DNA from: Cymodocea nodosa | Taxonomy: Eukaryota > Streptophyta > Magnoliopsida > Alismatales > Cymodoceaceae | Length of the DNA: 64,000 nucleotides | Reading direction: 5' to 3' | NCBI GenBank assembly: GCA_036874045.1 | Contig: CM072344.1 | Span: 5,056,501 to 5,120,500 of the forward strand | Shown: piece after piece, positions 1 to 10,989 of the stretch | Position numbering within the stretch: the first letter of the stretch is position 1 | How the letters are laid out: each line of letters begins with the position of its first letter | Notes under the pieces: model-generated | The model's input: only the letters and a program-made list of their open reading frames with translations | The model's database searches: none | Told to the model about the DNA's origin: nothing | Position numbers and translations under genes: made by a program

Positions 1-159
1 ATAAAGTGAATAAATCTCGTTGCAAGGACGTGTCTTGCAACGTGCATTGTGGTTCCTGTTTTTATGGGTACATGTACCACTACTAATTTCAAATTTTGGT
101 AACCACTAAACTGACGAAGTTTCATTCGTGGTTAAAAGAATAACTGTTCTACTTAATCC

Positions 160-345
160 ATGAACTAACCTCGTTGAGTTACAGATAACTCAACGGAACA
201 TAGTCGGTTACTATTGCTAACTCCACAGACTAACTTCGTTGAGTTACAAATAACTCAACAGAGTGACCTTATATTATATTACTGACCTTGTGGAGTTACG
301 TTTAACTCAACGAACTAAGTTCGTTGAGTTAACACTTAGCAACCT
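160..345. repeat. GTTGAGTTA/TAACTCAAC hairpin array 1
   Basis: Four short palindromes follow one another, for example GTTGAGTTACAGATAACTC at 175-193 with its closing AAC. The core is GTTGAGTTA, a 4-6 base loop, then TAACTCAAC. A matching array lies in the other repeat arm at about 5750-5925. Confidence 0.8.
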
Positions 346-758
346 CTAAGTTTTATTCTCGAAAGTTCCTCTCTGCTTTTTCTTTTTTTTTCATTCTGTT
401 AACTGAAATAAAGTTAAATCTATGTCATTAATGCATCATTCTAATCAAAATTCATTTAAATCTGAACATTATATAAAGATTTAACTTGTAGATTATTTTA
501 TGTTACGTAGAATTTACATTTTACCTTGCAACATGTAGAAATTTTTAAGCATTTTTCCTGTCATTTAGCAAATTGTAAATCTATTAAACATTCATTCATA
601 AAGTTCCACAAATTATATATAACATTCAATACATTCCATTCATTTCACATTCAAAATACGTACGAAAATTGCATCTGAAAAATTATATTCATTAATATGA
701 ATCAATTTACAGTATAAGTACATCATACAATTTTATACAAGTAGACGAACAATACAAG

Positions 759-2266
759 TTAATCTCTATTCCTAAGTTCATCTACTTCCTTTTAGAGTTT
801 TTCTAACTGAAGTTCTAATTGATTAATTCTTTCTACAGCTCTTGTAATTCCTTGAGAAGGTTGTAAATTTCTGTATTCTTTCACTGAAATGGTTCTAGAT
901 CTAATCCTTTTTTGATGCCTATTTCGTGAAATCAATACAATCCACCATCAGCATTGGAATCAAATCTCCATAAAACAATTTTTTCTTTACTATTTTCAGC
1001 TTGGAGATAAAAACTGTAGACCAATTTATTTGAATCCTTTTTACAACTGCAAACATGGCCCATTTGACAAATTGACTTAATTCTATGTCATGGCCTTGTC
1101 GTTGATAGACATTCTTAATCAAAATGTTGGCTACCATGTGTGCTTTACCATTTAAATGCTTCAATCTATTTAATAAAGGCACACTAGGATTGATAGCTAA
1201 ACAATCCTTAATTTGCTGTTTTGTCCACTCGACTGCAGTTGTGTCTTCCAAAATTTTTAGTCCTTCATTCTTTAATCCAAAAATGTTGTGGAGAAGCTCT
1301 GGTGTTATCTGTACATCTGCTTCCTCCACATTGGAAATTAATCCTCCTTCACCTTCTCTTAAATTTGCATAGAAACAGGGTACTAGATTCTCATATATTA
1401 CATACCCTCTTTCTTGAGAAATAAATTTCAGTAGACCTTGGAATTCAAATAAATCTTTGATTTCTTGCATTCCATCCCAATTTACTGGTCTACTGTAAAT
1501 AATATTGTAACCCCTAATTTCTTGGTATTTAGTATAAGCTTCCTGACTCCAAAAATGTACTTCATTCAAAATTGTTGTTTTAGTCGGTTAGGAATGTGAC
1601 TTTGTTGTTCCAAAGGGGTTTGTTCTTGATATTCCTCTTCTATAGCCTGCATTTGAACATTCTCTACAGATTCCTGAATTTTTTCTTTTGCTTTTATCTG
1701 TGGTGGTGAGTCGGCAGAACTCTCCACTCTATCTTGAATTCTCTCCATAAATTGCTGAAGAGTTTCTTACTCTTTAGTGGAATCTGTAAAGTTATTTTTG
1801 TCCAAATGGCTTCTTTCAGCCTCTTCATTTTCTACTCTTTCTTCTTCCTCCTAACTACCAATCTGTTCTATCACTATTCTTTCTGATTCTGTAACAGATT
1901 GGGATGGAGTCATGGGCAATTCAGTTTCTGCCCTAATTTCTGTTTCTTCTTGTTGTACAAGCTGCAGACTAATTTCAGCCTATTTTTCTTCTTGTCTTTG
2001 CTCCTGCTACTGCAACTCCTCCTGCTCCTCCTCAGAATCGGATAGCAGGTTTATAAATATTGGCTCCACATGCCCTGTGAAAATTGGTACTTCAAATTTA
2101 ATTTCCTCATATTTAGGCACTTTTTCTTTTCCTTTCTTTTTTCTGATTAATTGTGCCTATTCTTCCTCTTCTTCTTCAAAAATTAAATCTACAAAAGTAG
2201 GCTCTACAGACCTTCGAGCCACAGGTATTGGCTCTTCCTGTTTAATTCTCTCTATAATTACTGGTC
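759..2266 (-). pseudogene. Athila-like envelope-position ORF, decayed (left copy)
   Basis: This is the ORF found downstream of integrase in Athila/Tat-type Ty3 elements. Its core, with FYANLREGEGG followed by ITPELLHNIFGL, has the pattern I associate with the 'putative plant transposon protein' domain (about residues 150-300 of the intact frame). The N-terminal part is Glu/Gln/Lys-rich and low in complexity. The copy is dead: a one-base frameshift lies near 1569, an in-frame TAG replaces a Trp codon near 915, a further stop lies near 798, and a short block near the C-terminus is missing relative to the right copy. At the position of the right copy's stop (4640) this copy keeps Gln. The function of this ORF is unknown; calling it an envelope rests only on position. 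Confidence 0.7.
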
Positions 2267-2411
2267 TTCTACTGCGTGTGCCATTCTTCTGATTCCTTCA
2301 GAAATTCTGATATGTCAACAGCCTCTTCCTAGAACTCGGGTGTCATCTTCCTCATCGTGGAGTTACGCAACAGCACGGAATCGCTTTGATTTCTATTGTT
2401 CTAGATTCTAA

Positions 2412-3374
2412 ATGATTTGTCGGATGATGCCTCTTAATCCTATTGTTGAGGTTGAAAGCTTTGATGTGTGGGGAATAGATTTTATGAGTCCATTTCCTAT
2501 GTCTAATCAATTTAATTACATATTGTTGGGGGTGGATTATGTATCTAAATGGATAGAATCTATTCCTACAAAAACTAATGACAACAAAGTGGTAATACAA
2601 TTTATAAGAACAAATATATTTGCTAGATTTGGAATACCTAAAGCTATTATCAGTGATAGAGGAACTCATTTCTGTAATAGAAGTTTTGAAGCCTTAATGA
2701 AGAAATATGGAGTAAACTACAAAATTGCAACATCATATCATCCGCAAACAAGTGGACAAGTAGAAAGTGCAAACAAACAAATTAAGTTAATCTTAGAAAA
2801 AGTAGTAAATCCTACTAGAACAGATTGGGCTAATAGATTGATAGATGCACTTTGGGCTTATAGAACTACTTATAAAACAAGCTAGGTATGTCTCCTTTTA
2901 GGCTAGTATATGGAAAAAGTTGTAATTTACCAGCTGAAATAGAACATAAAGCTTATTGGGTATTAAAAACTTTAAACACTAATTTAAATCAAGCTGCTGA
3001 AAATAGAAAAATGTAATTAATTGAATTAAAAGAATTTAGAAATGAAGCTTATTCGAAGATTGTAAGAGAAAAAGAGAAAATGAAATTATGGCATGATAGA
3101 AAAATTATTCCAAAAAGCTTTGAAATAGGACAAGAAGTATATCTTTATATGGCTAGACTCAATAACCATCTAGGAAAATTAAGACCTAGATGGGTAGGAC
3201 CTTACATAGTTTGAAATATTTATCCTTATGGGAGCTATTGAAATTGAAAATCCTAAAAATCAAAATATATTTAAAGTAAATGGACAAAGACTTAGACCTA
3301 TTCTAAAAACACCAAAAAGCTCCTTTGGAATTATAGAGGAAGTCAGAGTAAAGGACTACTCGAGCTTTACTTAG
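2412..3374 (+). pseudogene. Ty3/Athila-type integrase fragment, 5' truncated
   Basis: This is the core and C-terminal part of a retrotransposon integrase, which inserts element cDNA into the chromosome. The DDE triad is visible: Asp in WGIDFM, Asp in SDRGTHF and Glu in [11 protein letters not shown]. After it come the WAYRTTYKT block and a stretch beginning VYGKSCNLPAEIEHKAYW, which is typical of the Athila/Tat lineage. The zinc-binding N-terminus (HHCC) is absent: the match begins just before the WGIDFM block. A one-base deletion near 2884, a stop near 3014 and another shift near 3212 break the frame, and the remnant ends at TAG 3372-3374. It lies in the loop between the two inverted-repeat arms. 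Order and strand agree with the envelope-position ORF that follows at 3788. Confidence 0.88.
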
Positions 3375-3787
3375 TAAGAAATTAGTTTTTATGTTTATAT
3401 AAATAAAAAAAACATTAAAAATATTAAAATATATATATATATAATATAAAAATTGTTGTGTTTCAATCGACTAGATCCATCAGTATGATCGGAACATAAA
3501 AAATATGTATATTAATTTTTAGAAAAAAATGTTGGTTTTACCGAAACATAGTATCGATTCAACTAGAAAAAAATATATATATATATTATTAGGTCTGACC
3601 GAAACATCGTATCGGTTAAACCGGTAAAAAACAGAAAAACTATTATCTGTAGTATTTTTATTATTATATATGTTTGTACAGGAAGTCCATTGAGTTACGC
3701 TTAACTCAACAAGCTTACTCCGTTGAGTCTTGAGTTAGTCAATGAGCTTATTCCATTGAGTTAACTGTTATTATGAGGCTGGTCCTT
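3375..3787 (+). other. Spacer between integrase and envelope-position ORF
   Basis: Non-coding and AT-rich. It holds (AT)n runs near 3426-3445 and 3571-3586 and two related blocks near 3538-3570 and 3596-3630, in which ACCGAAACAT is followed by a GTATCG motif. A GTTGAGTTA hairpin cluster follows at about 3680-3770. No gene is seen. Confidence 0.6.
3680..3770. repeat. GTTGAGTTA hairpin array 2
   Basis: Three imperfect palindromes with the core (C/G)TTGAGTTA and TTAACTCAAC, separated by short spacers. The array lies between the integrase remnant and the next ORF, not inside an evident LTR. Confidence 0.75.
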
Positions 3788-5315
3788 CGAGACCAGTAGT
3801 TATGGAGAGAATTAAATAGGAAGAGCTAGTACTTGTGGCTCGAAGGCCTGCAAAGCCTACTTTTGTAGATTTAATTTCAAAAGAAGAAGAGGAAGAACAG
3901 GCACAATTAATCAGAAAAAAGAAAGAAAAAGAAAAAGAGCCTGAATATGAGGAAATTAAATCTGAAGTACTAATTTTCACAGGGCCTGTGGAGCCAATAT
4001 TTATAAACCTGCTATCCGATTCTAAGGAGGAGTAGGAGGAGCTGCAACAGCAGGAGCAAAGACAAGAAGAAAAATAGGCTGAAATTAGTCTACAGCCTAT
4101 AAAACAAGAAGAAACAGAATTAGGGCAGAAACTGAATTGCCCGTGACTCCATCCCAATCTGTTACAAAATCAGAAAGAATAGTGACAGAACAGATTGGTA
4201 GTCAGGAGGAAGAAGAAAGAGTAGAAAATGAAGAGGCTGAAAGAAGCCATTTAGACGAAAATAACTTTACAGATTCCACTGAAGAGTAAGAAACTCTTCA
4301 GCAATTTATGGAAAGAATTCAAGACAGAGTGGAGAGTTCTACCGGCTCACCACCACAGACAAAAGCAAAAGCAAAAATTCAGGAATCTGTAGAGAATGTT
4401 CAAATGCAGCTTATAGAAGAGGAATATCAAGAACAAACCCCTCTAGAACAACAAAGTCACATTCCTGACCCGACTGAAACAACAATTTTGAATGAAGTAC
4501 ATTTTTGGAGTCAAGAAGCTTATACTAAATACCAAGAAATTAGGGGTTACAATATTATTTACAATAAACCAGTAAATTGGGATGGAATGCAAGAAATCAA
4601 AGATTTATTTGAATTCCAAGGTCTACTGAAATTTATTTCTTAAGAAAGAGGGCATGCAGTATATGAGAATCTAGTGCCTTGTTTTTATGCAAATTTAAGA
4701 GAAGGTGAAGGAGGATTAATTTCCAACATGGAGGAAGTAGATGTACAGATAACACCAGAGCTTCTCCACAACATTTTTGGATTAAAGAATGAAGGACTAA
4801 AAATTTTGGAAGGCACAATTGCAGTTGAGTGGATAGAACAGGAAATTAAGAATTGTTTAGCTATCAATTCTGGTGTGCCTTTATTAAACAAATTGAAGCA
4901 TTTAAATGGTAAAGCACGCATGGTAGCTAACATTCTGATTAAGAATGTCTATCAACGACAAGGCCATGACATAGAATTAAGTCAATTTGTCAAATGGGCC
5001 ACATATGTAGTTGTAAAAAGGATTCAAATAAATTGGTCTGCAGTTTTTATCTCTAAGCTGAAAACAGTAAAGAAAAAATTGTTTTATAGAGATTTGATTC
5101 CACTGTTGATGGTGGATTGTATTGATTTCACGAAATGGGCATCAAAAAGGATCAGATCCAGAACCATTTCAGTGAAAGAATACAGAAATTTTGTAGCTGC
5201 AGAGCTAGTTGTACCTTCTGGAGGAATTACAGGAGCTGTAGAAAAAATTAATCAATTAGAACTTCAGTTAGAAAAACTCCAGAAGGAAGTAGATGAACTT
5301 AGGAATAGAGATTAA
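3788..5315 (+). pseudogene. Athila-like envelope-position ORF, decayed (right copy)
   Basis: Same ORF as the left copy, here downstream of integrase as expected for Athila/Tat elements. An acidic, lysine-rich N-terminal stretch (3835-4035) runs into a stop. The best-kept frame starts at ATG 4308 and reads to TAA at 4640, where the left copy has a Gln codon. It then continues in frame from about 4643 to TAA 5313-5315. The core FYANLREGEGG / ITPELLHNIFGL block is intact, and the last ~40 residues (QLELQLEKLQKEVDELRNRD) have heptad spacing suggestive of a coiled coil. No signal peptide or clear membrane segment is visible, so an envelope role is not supported by the sequence. Function unknown. 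Confidence 0.7.
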
Positions 5316-6416
5316 CTTGTATTGTTCGTCTACTTGCATAAAATTGTATGAAATTGTATGATGTACTTGTACTATAAATTGATTCATATTAATGAATATA
5401 ATTTTTCAGATGCAATTTTCGTATGTATTTTGAATGTGAAATGAATGGAATGTATTGAATGTTATATATAATTTGTGGAACTTTATGAATGAATGTTTAA
5501 CAGATTTACAATTTGTTGAATGACAGGAAAAATGCTTAAAAATTTCTACATGTTGCAAGGTAAAATGTAAATTCTGCATAACATAAGATGACATGCAAGT
5601 TAAATATTTATATAATGTTCAAATTTAAATGAATTTTGATTAGAATGATGCATTAATGACATAGATTTAACTTTATTTCAGTTAGCAGAATGAATAATAG
5701 TAAAAAAAGCAAAGAGGAACTTTCAAGAGTAAAACTTAGAGGTTGCTAAGTGTTAACTCAACGAAGTAAGTTCGTTGAGTTAAACGTAACTCCACGAGGT
5801 CAGTAATATAATATAAGGTCACTCTGTTATCTATAACTCAACAAAGTTAGTCCATGGAGTTAGCAACAGTAACCGACTTTGTTCCGTTGAGTTATCTATA
5901 ACTCAATGAGGTTAGTTCATGGATTAAGCAGAACGGTTATTCTTTTAACCACGAACAAAACTTCGTCGGTTTAGTGGTTATCAAAATTTGAAATTAGTAG
6001 TGGTATACGTACCCATAAAAACAGGAACCACGATGCACGTTGCAAGACACGTTCTTGCAATGAGATTTATTCACTTTATAGATGTGCAGTATATATATAA
6101 AATAGAATGTTATTTACGAGTTACCAGCACTTTTAAAAGAAAGGAGAATGCGTTGGAGGAACTGGAAGGAGAAGCAGCTGATTCGACTTCATCCGACAAC
6201 AAATATTTATTGAATGGAAAGCTTCAGACTGGTATGTAATTAATCTTCTGCTATTTATTTATGAGCACATGGACCCATTCTCTAAGCACTAAACGATTAC
6301 TAAGAACACCTACCCAGGAATTTTCATTGCAGCGGAGTACTGAAAAATTTTCTGAACTGAACTTTAACGGAATTCTTTGGGGTGTAGCTAACCTTTCTTT
6401 AAAAGAAAACGTAGAG
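5316..6416 (+). other. Non-coding region between envelope-position ORF and gag
   Basis: AT-rich to about 5700, then a purine-rich PPT-like tract (5701-5716), hairpin array 3 (5750-5925), a GC-richer block with the self-complementary GCACGTTGCAAGACACG region (6030-6060), and a leader before gag. Position suggests LTR-derived sequence between two element units, but I could not fix TG...CA ends or a primer-binding site. Confidence 0.45.
5750..5925. repeat. GTTGAGTTA hairpin array 3
   Basis: Mirror of array 1: alternating TAACTCAACGA and GTTGAGTTA half-sites with short loops. At 5770-5793 the palindrome TTCGTTGAGTTA is followed by a TAACTCCACGA arm. Confidence 0.8.
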
Positions 6417-7414
6417 ATGGCTACTCCAGTAGAAAAACCACTAGGAGAAATTCTGTATCCTGAATTAGTTGATGAACCTTCATGTATTCGATTGCCAAAC
6501 TTTGAGGGAGATAGGTTTGAACTGAAATCTAATTATATTAGTCAATTGCCACATTTTCATGGATTAGAAAGAGAGGATGCCTATTATTTCCTTAGAGAAT
6601 TTAATGAAGTTTGTCAAATGATGAAAATGCCGAACATGAGTATAGATGCTATTAAACTTAGATATATCCATTTTTCTTTAAAAGACAGCTAAGAGATGAT
6701 TATATACTCTATCGCCTGATTCAATTTCTACATGGACTAAATTTTGCTCTGTTTTTCTGGAAAAATATTATCCAACACATCAAATGATTAAAAAGAAAAA
6801 AGAAATATTAATGTATAGCCAAAAACAGGGTGAATCATTCTGCAAAAAGAACTGCATAGTGGGAAAACTCAACTGAAGCTATTGCAGATAAAAAAATATT
6901 GCCAAGAGGAATGCATGAAATAGATTCAAGTACTATGCTTGAGGTGAAATTAAATGAATTAAAAAACAAAATAGAAGAGTTATCATTAAATCAAAAGCTA
7001 GCAGAAAAGAATGCAAACATAAATGATTTAGATATTATTTATGCTAGAAACTAGAGAGATAACTTGGGAAATTCTTATAATCCTAATTGGAGAAATCACC
7101 CGAATTTATCTTGGAGAAACAACAATTTCCAGGGAGGAGAAAATATAAATGAGAAGAATATAAGTTATGAAGTATTAATTGAACAAGGATCTAGAATAGA
7201 GAAATTAGAAAAGATAATCCAACAATTAAACAATCGTCTAAATTTTGTATTTGAAAATGCTGTAATTCAAAATCAGAATAGAAATATACCACTTAGACAA
7301 AAGGAACCAATGGAAGTTAAACCTACTAGAGGATTGCCAATACAAGCAATACCTAACCCTATCAATAGAACTGTTAATGAAATTGATACCTCTTTTGGGA
7401 GGGTAGCTGAATGA
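6417..7414 (+). pseudogene. Athila-like gag remnant
   Basis: This is a capsid (gag) gene of an Athila/Tat-type element. From ATG 6417 the product has a Pro-rich start, then FELKSNYISQLPHFHGLEREDAYYFLREF, split here as FELKSNYISQLPHF and HGLEREDAYYFLREF, and SIDAIKLRYIHFSLKDS, all typical of this gag. A frameshift near 6690 moves the frame; the next block (SISTWTKFC...EKYYPTHQM) follows in another frame with a TGA in place of Trp. The C-terminal part begins with SYNPNWRNHPNLSWRN (from 7070), again a recognised Athila gag motif, and ends at 7412-7414. No CCHC knuckle, protease or RT follows. The next reading frame is the F-box remnant. Confidence 0.8.
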
Positions 7415-7477
7415 AGCAGCATATCTGAAGCAACTATCTATGTATATATATGTTATTATTTATAGTTAATAGTATCA

Positions 7478-7540
7478 TAGAGTTAGTCCTTAACTCAACG
7501 AACTTAGTCCATTGATTTACGCCTTAACTCCACGAGGATG
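7478..7540. repeat. GTTGAGTTA-type hairpin array 4
   Basis: Two decayed half-palindromes (AGAGTTAGTCCTTAACTCAACGA and a second TTAACTCCACGA arm) in the 190-bp gap between gag and the F-box remnant. Confidence 0.6.
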
Positions 7541-7603
7541 TGCAGTAGTTATGTTAATTTTTGTCTCTGCTAAATTTTTGTTTGTGTTATACAAAACCGA
7601 CAA

Positions 7604-8715
7604 ATGGAATTGATGCAATTACCGTTGGATGCACTAAGGGAAGTACTGAGTAATTTATCCAACTAAAGATCTATGCAGGCTGTGTTGTGTATCAAAAGAA
7701 ATTAAAGACTATATTAAAGAAAAATATTTTCAGGAACTACAAGCTACAAAAATGACTAAGGTTAGAGATGGATTCATATGGAGGTCATTTAATCATAGTT
7801 CAATTAACCATGAATATCTTGCTATAGAAGAAACTACTGGAATTCCACCCAATACATTAGAAGGAATAAATCATATACAGGACAAGACCAAGGTATGCAA
7901 GTTTATTATTACCTGATATTTTGATAAGAAATCCTATAACAAGAGAAGAATGGAATATAGGAAGACCTAATAGATTTGAAGTACCAACTGTAAATTGTGG
8001 GTCGGCTTTAATATTTTCTGATAAAAATTCTGCAATTCCTGAAAAATTATATTATTGGAGACCTACAAGAAATTGGGGTGAAGATTTACACTTAAGTGTG
8101 TATAATTTTCTGAATAGATCTTGGAATGAAAATATTATGATATATTTGGGACGGAAATCATTAATTAACCAAACACATGTCATACTTGATGGATATATAT
8201 ATCTAGTCACAGATATAACAATAGCATTTGGATCTAATTTATACATAGTGAGCATAGACAGCTATGATGAATTTATAGAAATTTTACCTATACCAAGAGA
8301 AATAGCTAAACCACCATCTGTAGAATTTAATAAAATTCAAATAGGAGTGTGGTATAATGAAGAAGATGATCCTACTTTATGTCTGATAAGATGGCGGGAT
8401 GAATTGATGAAATTTCAAATATAGATTATGAAAAACATTAATGAATGGAAGTGGGAAGAGGAATATATTGAAATAGATGTAGAAATAGAAACTGCTACAT
8501 TACCTTGGAACCAAAAAGGATCCCTTTCTGCATTTCATATCATTAATGGTAATACACTTGTATTTGGAATTTATAATATATTACATGTTTACAAATTAAG
8601 AAGGAACAAGAACTGCATTAAAACAGAATTAATAGCAAGAAGAACTATGCCTAAAAAGTTTGCTTGGACTGATACATTTATTCCATTTGTTCCTACTTTT
8701 CAATCATGTTCTTAA
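7604..8715 (+). pseudogene. F-box protein gene remnant inside a retroelement
   Basis: This looks like a ~370-codon F-box gene. F-box proteins are substrate adaptors of SCF ubiquitin ligases. From ATG 7604 the product begins with MQLPLDALREVLSNL, then in a shifted frame (from about 7659) DLCRLCCVSKEIKDYI, together a full F-box helix pattern (LP, V/L..L, C.VSK.W-like). A second shift near 7890 leads to LLLPDILIRNPITREEW and a long beta-rich part to 8424. An in-frame TAG at 8422-8424 interrupts it, and the same frame runs on to 8713-8715 with GSLSAFHIINGNTLVFGIYN. The C-terminal region resembles the F-box-associated/kelch-like half by layout, not by a clear motif. Two frameshifts and one stop make it a pseudogene. 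It is intronless, as a retro-captured copy would be. It lies between gag and the PPT/LTR of the same strand. Confidence 0.72.
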
Positions 8716-10452
8716 GCTGTGATTTTGTGTATTTAATGTTGTGTGTATTATACGTTTATTTTTAGAAAAATTTTAGTTTTCAAGTTTATTTTATAAAAGA
8801 AAAATAAACAAAATATTAATCCAATTTGTTGGTATCTGTTTTGGGAAACCAACTAGCTTGCTTGTAAGCCACCAAAGGCATAGGAGCCTGGGTTCCACAT
8901 AAGACACTGATTTATTAATATTTGTTAAATGTTATTTTATTTTATATTCTGCGTTTATCTATGAATGAAAAGTTTTCCAGAATCAAAAATCAGAATATGC
9001 AGAAAGAGATACAAACGAAACAAGGTATGTAACCAATTACTTATGTTGAATTTTAAATCAAACAAAACTGTATTCATGCTTGCTACAATTACTGTACTTA
9101 TTATCAAATCTTTTACATTGAGGACAATGCAAAATGTAGGTAAGGGGGGGAGGTAATTAAAGTAACAGCCATGTAAGTTTATTAATTAAAGGAATTAAAA
9201 TGGTACTGCAAAGTTTTGTGGAAATTGAAAATTTTTATGAACTTTCTGTAACTATCCGATAATTGAGACTGTAAAATTTTTATAAACTATAACTGCTTGG
9301 ATGTTATATTTAAAAGGCTATATATGATGCTATAGAATTTACTATTTATGCAAATCTAGATATAGTATCTTATGTTTTTTCTAAATTTCATGAGTTTAGC
9401 AGTTTCACGATTTTAAATTGAAATTAGAATGCTTAATGAAAAATCAATAAATTATCTGAAGTCCTGAAGGAGCTGAGATGTGAATTCTAGATTAAATGAA
9501 ACACATATGATTAAAGATACATTTAATTTGACTGGTTGAACTTGTAGAATGATTTATGTGTAGATCTTATTAAACTATAGAAAAAGTATGAGCTTATTGT
9601 TATGGATTCATATTTTCAATAAATGATAGAAGTAGGACTATATGAGATTGGTGTTTTACTGCATCTGTATTAATGAAATACATACATATATAGTATGTGA
9701 TTAATGTTTTGTTTTATGTTTGTATTTTGATTGGAAAAAAAAAAAAAGAGGAAAATTTGAGAGTTTATTAACTTGTTTGATCACGAGCCTTTTGTACTTG
9801 AGCTGATAGGTATGTAAGGATTGTTGACTTGAAAAATGACTCTTGAAATCTGGCAACCTAAGATCTTGATCAGATCTGGGATTATTGACTGAAAGCTCGT
9901 TACATGGGTACATTAGAAAGCTCTTGTATAATTTAAGCTTGTCAAATTAACTTTTAAAGTACAAATATATATATATATATATATACATATATTGTTCTGA
10001 AAAGATACAAGTGTTTTGTGAAATACAGATATCTTATGAATCGAGTATATTTTCTGTTATCTAAAATTACTAAAATATGAATCTAGAATTGACTTTTGAA
10101 GTTGTTTAATGGAGACACAATTCTTTATTCTACTTGTCTTAATCATATTGAATTGGATTGTACTTTGATTCGTATGTTGTTGAAATTTCTTCTAGAAACC
10201 TTATTGAAAAATTCAAGATGGCAGATGATGAAAAGAAGAACAAACGATAATATAATTAACACCTATGTGATGATGATATACTTTGTATGTAATTTACATA
10301 TATTCTAAGTATATTTGCAGGTTGATTACTAAAACATACAGAATATATATTCTTATGCTGAACAGAAAAAAAAAAAAAAAAGAATTAGTTCTAGCACTTT
10401 TTGAAAGACCAATTAATTAGATCTTAGTTTGCTAAGGGACTAGCAAAATTTA
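8716..10452 (+). other. Non-coding 3' internal region of the gag/F-box element
   Basis: No gene is recognised. It contains a short G tract (9145-9152), an isolated half of the second hairpin motif (TAACTATCCGATAATTG, 9251-9267), an A run near 9735-9747, an (AT)n microsatellite at about 9966-9985 and another A run near 10366-10381. It ends at a polypurine tract. Confidence 0.55.
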
Positions 10453-10465
10453 GGTATGGGGGAAG
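10453..10465 (+). other. Polypurine tract before LTR-B
   Basis: GGTATGGGGGAAG lies directly before TGTTTAGAATG, the start of LTR-B. A PPT is where plus-strand DNA synthesis starts, immediately 5' of the 3' LTR. The start TGTTTA-AATG is shared with the start of LTR-C at 50910. Confidence 0.65.
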
Positions 10466-10669
10466 TGTTTAGAATGAAAAAGTGCATATTATTAATGGTT
10501 AAATGATGGTTAATTGCATAATATTTAACTTATCATATGAGAATTAAGTCATTATGTTATAATTGCACTGTTATATGCTTTAATTAGAATTACTGCTTAA
10601 TTTTGGAGAATTAACGTTAATTTAGTACATTTCTGAACTGTCGATAAGTTGCAGGCTGTGAAATTCTTA

Positions 10670-10985
10670 AGTATCTGAATTTTCTGATATTTCAGACAAT
10701 TATGTTTAACATACCGAACATATTTCGGACAGTTATGTTTAACAGACCGAACATGTCGGATAGTTATGTTTAAATTGTCGAACAGTTATGTTTTGAAAGA
10801 ATATTTTATTATTTCCTGAAGTACACATGTCAAAACCATAATGCATGACTTAAGTGAACTTTCGATGAGTTATCTCTAACTATCCAAAATTGCAATTAGG
10901 CATCGAACAGTTATATGTGTAACTCTCCAAAATATCTTTTTATTTATAAAATAACTATGGACACGTGTTCTCCGAAATATCTTTT
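10670..10985. repeat. CGGATAGTTA-type hairpin array with CACGTG box (LTR-B, unit 1)
   Basis: Repeated half-sites of the form TCGGATAGTTA and TAACTATCC with short loops. They are followed by GACTTAAGT, TCGATGAGTTATCTC, TAACTATCC and CACGTG (10972-10977). Related units recur at 15365 on, in the Copia LTRs at 16850-17040, and at 20330-21100. Confidence 0.75.
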
Positions 10986-10989
10986 GTAA

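Larger units (their letters stand above)
1..2266 (-). repeat. Left arm of a ~2.3 kb inverted repeat (Athila-like 3' part)
   Basis: Read on the minus strand, this stretch matches 3788-6079 on the plus strand nearly base for base. The match includes the same decayed envelope-position ORF, the AT-rich tract after it, the GTTGAGTTA hairpins and a terminal block with a repeated cytosine-poor GCACGTTGCAAG-type motif. The arm is cut by the window edge, so it may run further left. Base 1 corresponds to about 6079. The two arms differ by scattered substitutions and small indels, so this is not a recent perfect duplication. Confidence 0.85.
3788..6079 (+). repeat. Right arm of the ~2.3 kb inverted repeat
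   Basis: Plus-strand counterpart of 1-2266. It comprises the envelope-position ORF (to 5315), an AT-rich stretch, a purine-rich tract near 5701-5716, hairpin array 3 and the terminal block with GCACGTTGCAAG. The arms are separated by about 1.5 kb of integrase-bearing loop, so the structure could fold into a very large hairpin. Confidence 0.85.

Noticed and set aside
3788-5315. A true viral-type envelope protein
   Set aside because: No signal peptide, membrane anchor or cleavage site is visible. Position alone does not establish function.
7604-8715. Functional F-box gene
   Set aside because: Two frameshifts and an in-frame TAG break the frame, and no intron structure explains them. Kept as a pseudogene.
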